Part shown: piece after piece, positions 7,867 through 17,093 of the stretch
Layout: the number at the start of each line of letters is the position of its first letter
Position numbering within the stretch: the first letter of the stretch is position 1
Source: Minicystis rosea
GTDB taxonomy: Bacteria; Myxococcota_A; Polyangia; Polyangiales; Polyangiaceae
DNA: 64,000 nucleotides
Direction: 5' to 3'
Assembly: GCA_001931535.1 (NCBI GenBank)
Contig: CP016211.1
Span: 434,001-498,000 of the forward strand
The notes under the pieces: generated by a model
Databases searched by the model: none
Told to the model about the DNA's origin: nothing
Seen by the model: the letters and a program-made list of their open reading frames with translations, nothing else
Made by a program: the position numbers and the translations under genes

Positions 7867-9765
7867 CGGGACGGGCAGCTCGACGCGCGACGGGAACCCC
7901 TGTCCCCAGCGCACGCGCATGGTCGCCGCTTTGGACGGCGCGAAGTGGTCGGCGTCGCCGCCGGCGAGCGCGAGGCGCACGCGGTGGCCGCGCTCGAAGC
8001 GCCAGGAGATCGGCTGCAGGGCGAAGGCGATCTCGGCGACCTCGCCCGGGGGCACGGGCCACGCGTCGGCGCGGCGGAAGCTGTGGTCCGGCACCTCGCC
8101 GGGCGCGCGATCGGGGGCGCGGCGATGCACCGCGCGGAGCTGGCCTTCGGTCACGTAGGCGACGCGGCCGTCGGGCGCGACGTCCTCGAGGTAGGCGAAG
8201 ACGCGGCCGTCGTCGTCGTCGTCCCACGCGACGAACACGGAGACGATCGGGTAGCCGGTCACCTCCAAGGCGCGATCGAGGGGCGCGCTGTCGTAGGTGA
8301 GCAGGTGGCGATCGCGCTCGCGGCGATCGGGATAGTCGCCGGGGACCAGCGAGAAGAGCGATCGCCAGCGGGAGCGCTCGCCGGTGCCGAGCGCAGGATC
8401 GATGCGGTGCGCGTCCTCGCCGCTGCTCTCGGGCGCGCTCGGCGCGAGGTGGCCGCCGGCCGCGAGGTGCAGGATCTCCGGCGAAAACGGGGGCGGGAAG
8501 CGATCGGCGGCCTTCCAGCGCTCTTCGACGAAGGTGTAGTAGTGCACGGGCTTGCCGTCGCCGCGCCGCGGCCTCTCGCGGGTGTGCTGATCGAAGAACG
8601 AGAGCAGCTCGGCGTCGTGATCGAAGTCGGTCGGGACGGCGACGTCGAAGGGCCGGATGCGCAGCTTCCCCGTGTGCAGCCACGGGCCCACCGTGAGCCG
8701 CGCTTCGCCGCCGCCGATGACGCGATGGCGCTCGACCGCGGAGCGCGGGTAGCCGCCGTCGCGCCAACCCGTGTAGCTGTAGACGGCGGCGCCCGAAGCG
8801 CGCAGCCGATCGGCGTAGGTCATGGGGCTCAGCGCGTCGATGGTGTCCTCGGGCGCGGCGGGGGAGAGGCCGCGATCGTCGCGGAAGACGAGCTTCTTCG
8901 CGCCCTCGTGGACGCTGTAGTTCTGCGCGTGATCGGCGATCGCGCGCGAGAGATCGCCCGCGCCCCGCGCGCCGCCGACGGGCGCGACGCCGCGGATCAA
9001 GCGGCCCAAGATGGCGCGCGCCGCCGCCTCGAAGCCGTGACGATCGACCTTGCCGAGCGCGGCGAGCAGGCGATCCGGCCCGCGCGGCGCAGGTGACACG
9101 GCGGCCGCGCGGGCGATGAGCCGCACCACGGGCACGTACGCGTCGGGGAACGATCCGAGATCGAGCGCGCGGTTGAAGGCCGCCCAGACCTCGGTGAACC
9201 ACGCGAGGTGCACGCCGCCGGGGAACGCGACGTCCGCATAGGCATCGAAGAGCGAGAAGAGCGGCGCCACCGCGACGACGGCGGGGTGAGCGTCGAACAG
9301 CAGCATGTCGGCGCAGGTGCCGTCGTACGAGATGCCGAGCGACCCGATCTTCCCGCTCGACCACGGCTGCGCCACGATCCACGAGGCGATCTCGGCGCCG
9401 TCCTTCACCTCGGGCATCGACCACGGATACGGCTGCGTCCCGTGCGAGGCGCCCGAGCCGCGCACGTCGACGTCGAGCCACGCATAGCCCGCCGCGACGA
9501 AGACCCGGCGCGTGCGCTCGTAGAGATCGAAGGCGCGCTGCGGCGCGGCCCACGCGAACGGCGCCCGCGGCGAGAGCGTGCGCAGGTAGCGCGTCTGGCG
9601 GATGATCGTGGGCACACGCCCGGTCGCGCCCTCGGGGAGGTAGAGATCCACGGCCAGGCGAACCCCGTCGCGCACGTCGATGTAGTGCGAGCTGCGCTTG
9701 GCGCGGAGGCGCTCGAAGCCGGCGGGGAGCGACGCGGAGCTCGGGAGCCAGTGGCGATCGGTCAT
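7858..9765 (-). CDS. CocE/NonD family alpha/beta hydrolase (X-Pro dipeptidyl-peptidase-like)
   Basis: A 635-aa serine hydrolase of the CocE/X-Pro dipeptidyl-peptidase family, which cleaves esters or acyl bonds. The N-terminal alpha/beta domain starts with YIDVRDGVRLAVDLYLPEGA. The nucleophile elbow GSLGISYDGT is near residue 147 with Ser in G-x-S-Y-x-G, preceded by DVRGSGASHG near 105. The C-terminal third is the beta-sandwich typical of the family (YPIVSVFVAWDDDDDGRVFAYLEDV-type region, then a final RGHRVRLALAGGDADHF). There is no signal peptide, so it is probably cytoplasmic. ATG at 9765. Its end is formed by a palindromic repeat. The substrate cannot be predicted. Confidence 0.85.
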   Translation of the reverse strand: MTDRHWLPSSASLPAGFERLRAKRSSHYIDVRDGVRLAVDLYLPEGATGRVPTIIRQTRYLRTLSPRAPFAWAAPQRAFDLYERTRRVFVAAGYAWLDVDVRGSGASHGTQPYPWSMPEVKDGAEIASWIVAQPWSSGKIGSLGISYDGTCADMLLFDAHPAVVAVAPLFSLFDAYADVAFPGGVHLAWFTEVWAAFNRALDLGSFPDAYVPVVRLIARAAAVSPAPRGPDRLLAALGKVDRHGFEAAARAILGRLIRGVAPVGGARGAGDLSRAIADHAQNYSVHEGAKKLVFRDDRGLSPAAPEDTIDALSPMTYADRLRASGAAVYSYTGWRDGGYPRSAVERHRVIGGGEARLTVGPWLHTGKLRIRPFDVAVPTDFDHDAELLSFFDQHTRERPRRGDGKPVHYYTFVEERWKAADRFPPPFSPEILHLAAGGHLAPSAPESSGEDAHRIDPALGTGERSRWRSLFSLVPGDYPDRRERDRHLLTYDSAPLDRALEVTGYPIVSVFVAWDDDDDGRVFAYLEDVAPDGRVAYVTEGQLRAVHRRAPDRAPGEVPDHSFRRADAWPVPPGEVAEIAFALQPISWRFERGHRVRLALAGGDADHFAPSKAATMRVRWGQGFPSRVELPVPIV

Positions 9766-9924
9766 CGGCCGCGGATGCTACGAAGATCCGCGCAGGGTTG
9801 CGAGCGGCCCGGCGCCTCGCTCATCGCCGAGCGCGGCAGGGCAGGGGAGGCCTCTCGGTTTCGACGGCGAGCGCTGCGCGCCGGCCCGGTGCTCGCGTCG
9901 CGGCTCACCGTGCAGCCTCGGTCC

Positions 9925-9944
9925 ATCGTTTGAGGTCAAACGAT
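9925..9944. repeat. 20-bp palindromic repeat, copy 2
   Basis: ATCGTTTGA-gg-TCAAACGAT, with the same 9-bp arms as copy 1 and a different central dinucleotide. It lies in the 239-nt gap downstream of the methyltransferase gene. Confidence 0.75.
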
Positions 9945-9966
9945 TGCGTCGCGCCGCCCGTGCCGA

Positions 9967-9986
9967 ATCGTTTGAGCTCAAACGAT
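9967..9986. repeat. 20-bp palindromic repeat, copy 3
   Basis: ATCGTTTGAGCTCAAACGAT is a perfect 20-bp palindrome, 22 bp from copy 2 and 18 bp past the stop of the methyltransferase gene on the minus strand. Confidence 0.75.
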
Positions 9987-10004
9987 CGCCGGCGCCGGAA
10001 AGGA

Positions 10005-10865
10005 TCACGCCTTGCGGCCGACGGCCATCAGGTACTCGCCGCTGCCCACGACGCGGTCGATGGCGCGGAAGGCTTCGCGGTAGGCGCGGAAGTGGAGGGC
10101 GCCCCGCGCGGGCTCGCGCCGGTACGCCGCCGAGCGGGCCTCGCTGCAACCTTCCTCGCGGAGGAGACGCTCGAGGTGGTGGCCCGAGAACACGAAGGTG
10201 TGCTCGCTCGACGTGCGGTAAGGGCTCGGCTGCCCGCGGAGCAAGGCCTTGGCGCGCTCGAAGACGAACTGCGCCGTCCAGATGCTCTCGGTGGTGATCA
10301 CGACTGCGCCGCCGGGCCGCGTGAGCCCGACCATGTGGCGCACGAAGACCCGCGGATCGATGACGTGCTCGATGACTTGGAAGGAAGCGGCCACGTCGCA
10401 GGCGGCTTTCTCGTCGCCGAAATCCTTCCCTTCGCGGACGTCGAGGCCCTTGTCGCGGCAAAAGGCCACCGCCGCGGACGAGAGCTCCACGCCGCGCGTC
10501 TTGTAGCCGCGCGCGTTCAGCACCGTGAGCAGCGAGCCGTGGCCGCAACCGATCTCGGCGACCTCGGCGCCCGCGCGCGGGGCGAAGCCCGACCAGAGCC
10601 GCTCCATCAGCGGCAGCTCGTAGCGCGGATAGTCGCGCACGTTCTCTTGCCAGTGCGTCTCGGCGTCGAGCGGATGCTGCTCGTAGTAGCGGGTGGCGTA
10701 GTACGTCGCGAGCTCTTCTTCGGTGGCCTGCGGCTGCGCGACGACGAGGCCGCAGCCGGCGCAGCGGGCCTGCGAGAAATGCAGGCGATCCGGTGTCCAA
10801 GGGCTCAGCGTGAAGGGGAGGAGCTCGGTGCCGCCGCACACGGGGCAGGATCGGACGGGGCGCAC
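10005..10865 (-). CDS. Class I SAM-dependent methyltransferase with N-terminal zinc ribbon
   Basis: A 286-aa cytoplasmic methyltransferase. Residues 7-42 form a four-cysteine ribbon (CPVCGG then CAGCG), as in myxobacterial and sugar-modifying methyltransferases with a zinc-binding N-terminus. The Rossmann core follows: motif I VAEIGCGHGSLL near 100, ELSSAAVAFC, then AASFQVIEHV near 155 and PGGAVVITTE near 180. It starts at GTG (10865), which places the CPVC motif close to the N-terminus; no ATG alternative is better. It is a single gene, 58 nt from cysK on the same strand. The acceptor substrate is unknown; some homologues with this layout act on sugars or lipids in polysaccharide pathways, which nothing here confirms. 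Confidence 0.82.
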   Translation of the reverse strand: MRPVRSCPVCGGTELLPFTLSPWTPDRLHFSQARCAGCGLVVAQPQATEEELATYYATRYYEQHPLDAETHWQENVRDYPRYELPLMERLWSGFAPRAGAEVAEIGCGHGSLLTVLNARGYKTRGVELSSAAVAFCRDKGLDVREGKDFGDEKAACDVAASFQVIEHVIDPRVFVRHMVGLTRPGGAVVITTESIWTAQFVFERAKALLRGQPSPYRTSSEHTFVFSGHHLERLLREEGCSEARSAAYRREPARGALHFRAYREAFRAIDRVVGSGEYLMAVGRKA

Positions 10866-10923
10866 GTCGCGACGTTAGCACTCCTTCGCCGGCGCTTCGC
10901 GCGTCGCTGCATGAGCGCGTCGA

Positions 10924-11850
10924 TCAGCCGTTCAAGTAGCGCTCGCCGGTGTCGCAGAGGAGCGTGACGATGTTGCCTTTGATGCGCTTCGCCACCTCGT
11001 GGGAGGCGTGCACGTTGGCGCCCGAGCTCGGGCCCACGAGCAGGCCTTCTTCGCGCGCAATCCGCCTCGCCATCCGCTCGGCGGTGGTGTCGCTCACGGT
11101 GATGACCTCGTCGATCACGCCGCGATCGAGGACCTTGGGCACGAAGCCCGCGCCCAAGCCTTGGATGGCGTGCGGCCCGGCTTCGCCGCCGGAGAGCACC
11201 GGGCTCGCGGCCGGCTCGACCGCGATGATGCGCACCGCGTCCCCGAGCCGCTCGCGCAGGACCCGACCACAGCCGGTGACGGTGCCGCCCGTGCCCACGC
11301 CCACCACGAAGGCCGCCATGTCGGCGCCGGTTTGCTCGATGATCTCGAGCGCGGTGGTGGTCGCATGCGCCTCGGGGTTGGCCGGGTTCTCGAACTGCCG
11401 GCTCATCCAGGATCGCGGCGTCGTCTTGCAGATCTCGCGGGCGCGGGTGACCGCGCCGCTCATGCCTTCGTCCGCGGGCGTGAGCACCACCTCGGCGCCG
11501 TAGGCGCGGAGCACGTGGCGCCGCTCCAGGCTCATGTGCTCGGGCATGACCACGACACAGCGATATCCGCGCACCGCGGCGATCATCGCCAAGCTGATGC
11601 CGGTGTTGCCGCTCGTGGCTTCGACGATGGTCGCGCCCGGGCCGAGCTTCTTGTCGCGCTCCGCGGCGAGCACCATGCCGAGCGCGGTTCGATCCTTCAC
11701 GCTGCCGCCGGGGTTCTGCGCCTCGAGCTTGGCGAGGATGACGCCGCCGCCGGGCGGCGAGAGGCGCGAGAGCCGGACGAGCGGCGTCCCGCCGATGAGG
11801 GCCAGCGCGTCGTCGACGACCACGCCGGGATGCTGGGGACTCTTGGACAC
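10924..11850 (-). CDS. cysK: Cysteine synthase (O-acetylserine sulfhydrylase), PLP-dependent
   Basis: A 308-aa fold-type II PLP enzyme that makes cysteine from O-acetylserine and sulfide. The PLP lysine is in NPGGSVKDR (Lys52), the substrate loop is EATSGNTGISLA near residue 80, and the phosphate-binding glycine loop is GVGTGGTVTG near 185. SRQFENPANPEAH matches the CysK/CysM family and length is typical. It starts at GTG 11850. A cystathionine beta-synthase-like or CysM role (thiosulfate or O-phosphoserine) is possible, but the motifs fit CysK best. Confidence 0.9.
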   Translation of the reverse strand: MSKSPQHPGVVVDDALALIGGTPLVRLSRLSPPGGGVILAKLEAQNPGGSVKDRTALGMVLAAERDKKLGPGATIVEATSGNTGISLAMIAAVRGYRCVVVMPEHMSLERRHVLRAYGAEVVLTPADEGMSGAVTRAREICKTTPRSWMSRQFENPANPEAHATTTALEIIEQTGADMAAFVVGVGTGGTVTGCGRVLRERLGDAVRIIAVEPAASPVLSGGEAGPHAIQGLGAGFVPKVLDRGVIDEVITVSDTTAERMARRIAREEGLLVGPSSGANVHASHEVAKRIKGNIVTLLCDTGERYLNG

Positions 11851-11953
11851 GGGCGCAGTGTAGCCGGGTCGGCCGCCGATCGTCGGGCTTGTCGCGCGAG
11901 CCTCGATACCGAGGCTCCAACGATGGGTGGGAGCAGAGACGTCTAGGGCACCA

Positions 11954-13039
11954 TCATTCCGGCGGCTTGATCACCGGCGCCAGCGTGGTCACGCCCGCGC
12001 CGTTCCAGAAGACGTTGGGCGTGCTGGCCACGAGGCAGGCGCTGCCGTCGTTGTTGTCGATCTCGACGATCGCGCTGTTGTGGGAGAAGCCGTAAACCTT
12101 GTCGTTCCACGCGGCGATGCCGAGCATCCGCTCGTAGGCGGTGTCGGCGCCGGAACAGCCCGCGCTCTTCAGCATCTGCCCGCGCACCTTGAGCGTGACC
12201 GACTGCGAGCCCACGCTCTTCAGCTTCGTCATGTCGATGGCGATGAGCGTGTCGGTCGCGTTGCAACCGCTCGTCGACGGCGGGTTGGGACAGTCGCGGA
12301 CCGCCGCGAAGCCGACGGGGTTGCCGCCGTTGGCGAGGAACACGATGTCGCCCGACAGCTCCCACGCTTTGCCCTTGTTGTCATAGCTGTGGCCGTGCCC
12401 GTCGTTCGCGGGGACGTTGCCGAAGGTGCCGTGCTGCGTGAGCGTGCCGTTGGTCGTGTCCACCGACCAGAGCTGGCCCGCGGTGTTGCCGGCGACGAGC
12501 ACCTCCTTGGTGCTGTCGTCGAGGATGCCCGCGGGCGCGAACGTGAGGCCGTAGAAGACCGCGTTCGGGTTGGGCAGCGTGATGGTGGTCGCGCAGTGGA
12601 CCACGCTGCCCTCGACGGTGAGCCGATAAATCTTGGTGTCGCTGATGCCCCAGATGTCGCCGCTCTGGTTGACGGCGAGATCGGTCATCGCGCTGTCCTG
12701 GCCCGTGCCGCCGATGCAATCGAAGTTGCCGATGAGCTTGGGCGCGGCGCTCGGGGCCATCGGATCGATGGAGTAGAGCGCCTTCCCGGTGTGGGCGTAG
12801 GCCGCGAAATCGACGGGCGGGGCGCCGCCGGTGCCCGTCCCGCTGGTGGTGAAGGTGCCCCCGCCCACGTCGCTTCCGGTGCTGCTCTGCGACGAGGACG
12901 TCGCGCCGCCGCCGCCGTTGGCCGTGTTGCCGCCGCCGCCGGTCCCGAAGGTACCCGTGGTGGCGGTGCCCGCGGCGCAGGCGCCGGCGGTCGCGAGGAG
13001 GAGAATCAAGGCGGAGGGACGCAGTCGGGAAGTAAGCAT
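11954..13039 (-). CDS. Predicted secreted lipoprotein with beta-propeller-like body
   Basis: A 361-aa lipoprotein. ATG at 13039 is chosen because the signal peptide begins there (MLTSRLRPSALILLLATAG, lipobox ATAGAC) and GGAG lies about 12 nt upstream; the open frame extends further without meaning. A Gly/Thr/Ser-rich linker (about residues 24-75) tethers a globular domain whose repeated segments (SGDIWGISDTKIYRL, VLVAGNTAGQLWSVD, AWNDKVYGFSHNSAIVEID) resemble blades of a WD40/YVTN-like propeller. Several paired cysteines suggest disulfides outside the cytoplasm. The layout is common in myxobacterial surface lipoproteins. Function is unknown. Confidence 0.75.
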   Translation of the reverse strand: MLTSRLRPSALILLLATAGACAAGTATTGTFGTGGGGNTANGGGGATSSSQSSTGSDVGGGTFTTSGTGTGGAPPVDFAAYAHTGKALYSIDPMAPSAAPKLIGNFDCIGGTGQDSAMTDLAVNQSGDIWGISDTKIYRLTVEGSVVHCATTITLPNPNAVFYGLTFAPAGILDDSTKEVLVAGNTAGQLWSVDTTNGTLTQHGTFGNVPANDGHGHSYDNKGKAWELSGDIVFLANGGNPVGFAAVRDCPNPPSTSGCNATDTLIAIDMTKLKSVGSQSVTLKVRGQMLKSAGCSGADTAYERMLGIAAWNDKVYGFSHNSAIVEIDNNDGSACLVASTPNVFWNGAGVTTLAPVIKPPE

Positions 13040-13171
13040 CGAGGCGACTCCGATGGGCACCCTAGCACGACTGCGTGATGAAGCGCGGTCGTGGGTGCGC
13101 ACCCGCGACGATTGCAATGGCGTCGGTCAGCTCGATGGCAATCGTGTGTCGCCGTCGGTAACGGCGCGCGG

Positions 13172-15207
13172 TCACTCCGGGTCGCAGGGCCCGTCGCAGT
13201 ACTTGTCGATCACGCCGGTGCGGAGAAACTGCTCCGTTTGGTTCCGCGCGGCGTCGAGCACGCGGACCTTGTCGTGCGGATCGTCGTCCTCGGGGTACGT
13301 CGCGCCTTCGGGCGGCGTATTCGTCTCCGGCGAGGTGGGGAGGCCGAAGCTGAATTCGACGATGCCCGAGCCCATGAAGGGCCCATCGGCCTCGGGCAGG
13401 CCGAAGATGCTGCGGTTCACCGGCTTCAGGTTCTGCGCCTTCACCGCGCGCGCGATGATGTGGGCGCCGAGCGGCGTCACCTGATGATCGCCGATGGCGG
13501 CGTGGATCAGGATCTCGTGCTGCGGCGTGCCGGGCAGCATGTTCGCCGCGATGTACGGCGCGTAGCCGTTGGGCTCGGTGCGATCCCAGAGCATCTGCAC
13601 CAGGCCGAGCACCTGCTGGATGCTGCGACCGCCGCTGTAGACGAGCTGGAGCGCGCCGAAGAAAGGCTCGAAATCCGCGCTGCGGTTGAGCAGGAGGTTG
13701 TACGGCATGCCCGGCTCGCCGAGGAGCCCGCGGGTCACGTCGGTGGAGAGCGCCATGTACGTGGTGCCGAAGATCCCGCCCTGGCTGTCGCCGCGATAGT
13801 AGAGGTGCGTCGGATCGATGACGCTGTGACCGTTGACCTGGAGCTGCGGATCCTTCCAGAAGGTGTTCTTCATCATCCGCATCGCCAGGAGGCTGTTGAG
13901 GATGCCCTGGTGCTGGCGCTCCACGAGCTGCTCGAAGCCGCCGATGTCGCCGCCGATGGCGGCGAGCACGGAGTCGTAGTCCTCCTCGGCCATTCCCGCG
14001 AGATCGACGGCGATGCCGATGAAATGGTTCTTATCGCAAATCTGCGCGAGATAACCATTCTCGCCCTCGGTCTTGTCCCCGAGGAGGCCATGGCCATTCT
14101 GGATGACGGCGAAGGGCTCGTCGCTCGTCATGGCCGAGTTGGGCACGTGGACGAGGAAGGGATAGTCGGCCGTGCCGTTCTGCTTGGGCAGGCCGTCGGC
14201 GCCGAAGACGAGGCGCCCGCCGGGGCCGGCTTTGTCGAGGTAGAGCGGCACCGTCATGTGCCCGTGGATCCGCATGTGGATGTACGGGTTCGGATCCATC
14301 TCGACGTCGTCGATCGCGTACGCGGGGCCGTCGGTGCCCAGCGTGGCCAGAGCGTCGTCGCGCATGTGCACGAGCCAGCGCGTGTTGTTGTCGCGGCTCG
14401 CGGTGGTGTAGTCCCAGGCGATCTGGAGATCGCTCTTGGCGACGCCGGCCTTCTCGAGCTTGCCGAAGATGTCGGCGTAGAGCGCGCGGCGCGCGCCGAC
14501 GGAGGGCTCGGTGCTGGGCGTGCCGTCGCGCAGCGCTTGGAACGCGGGCGAGGGCGCGAGGGCTTGGCTCTTGTCGTCGACGACGTGACGAATGGCCACG
14601 ATGTACCGCGTCTTGTCCTTGAGGCGGACGACGGGGCGGATCATGAGGGCGCGATCGTCCTTGCCGCTCGAGGCCGACATGTCGAGCTCGGCGAAGTGCG
14701 GCACGAGCTCGCCGCTCTCGGCGTCGAGGAGGATCGTCGGCGACTGCGCGGTGATGGACAACTCGATGTCGTTCTGCGTCGGCAGGCCCGTGATGGTGGC
14801 GCCGGGCATGTCGGTCATGGGCGCCATGCCCGAAGAGAAGCCGTCGAGCTGGTTCCACGGTGTGGGATCGACGTGACCGCTGCCGACGATCGTGGGCAGC
14901 GCAGCCTTGGGCAACGCGACGCGGTGGCCGCTCGGCGACTTGGCGTCGTCCGCGAGATAGACGTTGGACGGGAACGGAAAGCCGCAGAACGAAGGGACGA
15001 GCGGATCACACGGCTTGTCGAGGAGCGGGCCGCCTCCCGTGCCCCCCGTGCCGCCGCCCGTCCCGCCTGTGCCGCCGGCGCCGCCCGATCCGGTGGAGCT
15101 CGTCGTCGGGTTCGTGGTCTCGGTGTTCGAGCATGCTTCGGCCCGAGGCCGATCAAGAGCGGGAGGGCGAGCACAAGGGCGGTGGATCGTAAGGACGATG
15201 TGCGCAT
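13172..15207 (-). CDS. Secreted lipoprotein alpha/beta hydrolase, interrupted by a frameshift in the signal region
   Basis: The body (13172 to about 15140) encodes a large alpha/beta hydrolase with nucleophile elbow YRGDSQGGIFG and a late His in IGDHQVTP, preceded by a Gly/Thr linker and an ACSNTE lipidation-type cysteine. The matching signal peptide (MRTSSLRSTALVLALPLLIG, ATG at 15207) is in another frame. Adding one base in the GGG/CCC run at 15142-15144 joins them into LGAEACS, so the gene is either freshly broken or carries a sequencing error. Other similar regions are Pro/Gly-free and well conserved-looking, which argues for an intact gene. Substrate is unknown; lipase or esterase is likely. 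It is divergent from the glutaredoxin fusion gene. Confidence 0.75.
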
Positions 15208-15304
15208 GGGAATCCCACGTTACCGAGGGGCCCGCGCGGCTGTAAACGACCTCGTCGGCGCTGGCCCCTTTCGGCGAGCGGGCGTCGGCCCTAGGAAGGC
15301 GGCC

Positions 15305-16228
15305 ATGAGTTTGGACGAACGTCTCCGCCGGCAGTTCGACGAGAAGGTCGCGGCACACCGCGTCGTGCTGTTCATGAAGGGAACGCGAAAGTCTCCGGCG
15401 TGCGGCTTCTCCGCGGCCGTCGTGGGCATCTTGGACGAGCTGCTCCCGACCTACGAGACGGTCGACGTGCTCGCGAGCCCCGAGATCCGCGAGGGCATCA
15501 AGACCTACAGCGAGTGGCCGACGATCCCGCAGCTCTACATCGATGGTCGCTTCGTGGGCGGCGCGGACATCGTGCGGGAGATGCACGGCTCGGGTGAGCT
15601 CGCCAAGACGCTCGGCGTGGCCGTGGCCGACGTGAAGCCGCCCGTCATCACGATCGCGCCCGAGGCCGCCAAGGCGATGCTCGCGGCGCGCGAGGCCGAG
15701 GGCGAAGATCTCCACTTCGAGATCGACGCGCGCTGGAACTACGGTCTGTTCTTCGGCCCGCGCGAGGCTGGTCAGATCGCGGTGGAAGCGTCGGGCGTGA
15801 CGGTGCTCATGGATCGCGCCACGGCGCGCCGCGCGGACGGCGTGTCCATCGACTACGTCGAAGGCCCGGACGGCGCGGGGTTCAAGATCACGAGCCCCAA
15901 CGAGCCCGCCAAGGTCAAGCCGATCACGCCCGCCGAGCTCAAGGCGATGATGGATCGCGGCGAGAGCTTCGAGCTCCTCGACGTGCGCACCGACGCGGAG
16001 CGCGCCATCGCCACCATCCCCGGCGCCAAGCAGCTCGACATGGAGGCGCAGCGGAAGCTCGAGGGCCTCGATCGCGGGACGCTGCTCGTCTTCCACTGCC
16101 ACCACGGGATGCGCAGCCAAGCGGCGGCCGAGCACTTCCTCGGGCAGGGCTTCAAGCGGGTGATGAATCTGCAGGGTGGGATTGATGCGTGGTCCCAGAC
16201 GGTCGATCCGCGCGTGCCTCGGTATTGA
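15305..16228 (+). CDS. Glutaredoxin / IscA-like / rhodanese three-domain fusion protein
   Basis: A 307-aa cytoplasmic fusion. Residues 1-105 are a monothiol glutaredoxin (Grx4/GrxD type) with KSPACGFS (Cys33) and WPTIPQLYIDGRFVGG. Residues about 115-200 resemble the HesB/IscA fold (ITIAPEAAKAMLAAREAEGE through GFKITSPN) but have no cysteine, so iron-sulfur scaffold ligands are missing. Residues about 205-307 form a rhodanese domain with the expected cysteine in FHCHHGMRSQ (about Cys265) and the GGIDAW signature. ATG at 15305 is the family start. Monothiol glutaredoxins move [2Fe-2S] clusters and rhodaneses move sulfane sulfur, so a role in Fe-S or sulfur trafficking is inferred. The 3' end overlaps a convergent gene by 77 bp. 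Confidence 0.85.
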   Translation: MSLDERLRRQFDEKVAAHRVVLFMKGTRKSPACGFSAAVVGILDELLPTYETVDVLASPEIREGIKTYSEWPTIPQLYIDGRFVGGADIVREMHGSGELAKTLGVAVADVKPPVITIAPEAAKAMLAAREAEGEDLHFEIDARWNYGLFFGPREAGQIAVEASGVTVLMDRATARRADGVSIDYVEGPDGAGFKITSPNEPAKVKPITPAELKAMMDRGESFELLDVRTDAERAIATIPGAKQLDMEAQRKLEGLDRGTLLVFHCHHGMRSQAAAEHFLGQGFKRVMNLQGGIDAWSQTVDPRVPRY

Positions 16229-17093
16229 GCGACAGGGCGCGGATCGCGGCGGCGAGCCACGAGGCCCGCGCGAACGCGCCCCCTGCGATCCCCATTTGAT
16301 GGAGCACCACCGCGAGGACGATCGCGGCCGTCGATGCGCCTCGCGGCGAGGGCGCGAGCCACGCCGCGAGCACGAGGCCCGCGAGCCCGAGGGCGGCGCG
16401 CCATGACCACGCGCCCACCGTCTTCCACGGTGAGGTCAGCACGCAGCGGAGCGCGTCCGCGGTGGCGGTGTAGAAGCGACGGCCGCCGTGCACCGCGCCC
16501 ACGTACGCGAGATCGCGGACGACGCCGATCACGGCGACGACGGCGAGCGTGATCGCGAGCACGGCGAGCGTGGCGATGTCCTCGGCGGGCGGGGCGATGC
16601 GCGTCGCGACGATGAGCTTGCCGCCGAGCAGCGAGAGGACGACGGCGGCGAGCACCTGCGCGAGCGCGCCCAGCCCGAAGGAGAGCGCGAGCGTGCCGGC
16701 GTGCGCCGAGGCGCGCGTCGCGAGGAACGCCGCCGAGAGCCGGCCCGTTCGGCCGAGCCCCGCGATGAGCAGGGCGAGCGGCACGAGGCCGACGATCATC
16801 GCGATCAATGCCACGGTGCTGCTCGCATAGCCGACGGCGGGCATCGCGCGGCGCATGTGGCGCGCCGATTCGAGCAGCAGGATGCCGCCGGGCTCGAAGA
16901 TCTCGGCCTGCGCGCGCGGGTAGTCCGCGGTCGCGCCGCCGATGGCCGCGGCCGCAGGGATCGCGATGACGAGCCCGGCGACGGCGCGATACGCATACAG
17001 CATGGCCACGAGGCCGAGGCGGCGATGGGCCGCGGGAGATGCGGCGATCGCAGGCTCGTCCACGGGCTTCGCGAAATCGAGCGCGTCGCTCAT
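16152..17093 (-). CDS. Polytopic membrane protein of unknown function
   Basis: A 313-aa integral membrane protein with about seven hydrophobic spans, preceded by a short charged N-terminus (MSDALDFAKPVDEPA). The spans include LVAMLYAYRAVAGLVIAIPA, ALIAMIVGLVPLALLIAGL, a pair near residues 130-185, and VLAVVLHQMGIAGGAFA near the end. ATG at 17093 overlaps the stop of the M1 peptidase gene (ATGA), so the two are translationally coupled. The last 25 codons overlap the convergent glutaredoxin fusion gene. No recognised family. The coupling hints at a partner of the secreted peptidase. Confidence 0.7.
   Translation of the reverse strand: MSDALDFAKPVDEPAIAASPAAHRRLGLVAMLYAYRAVAGLVIAIPAAAAIGGATADYPRAQAEIFEPGGILLLESARHMRRAMPAVGYASSTVALIAMIVGLVPLALLIAGLGRTGRLSAAFLATRASAHAGTLALSFGLGALAQVLAAVVLSLLGGKLIVATRIAPPAEDIATLAVLAITLAVVAVIGVVRDLAYVGAVHGGRRFYTATADALRCVLTSPWKTVGAWSWRAALGLAGLVLAAWLAPSPRGASTAAIVLAVVLHQMGIAGGAFARASWLAAAIRALSLNTEARADRPSGTTHQSHPADSSPA

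Noticed and set aside
13091..15304. Long plus-strand open frame running into the glutaredoxin fusion gene
   Set aside because: It is the antisense of the secreted hydrolase; its composition (runs of Arg, Val, His, Asp) is the usual shadow in GC-rich DNA, and the real gene starts at ATG 15305 with family homology.
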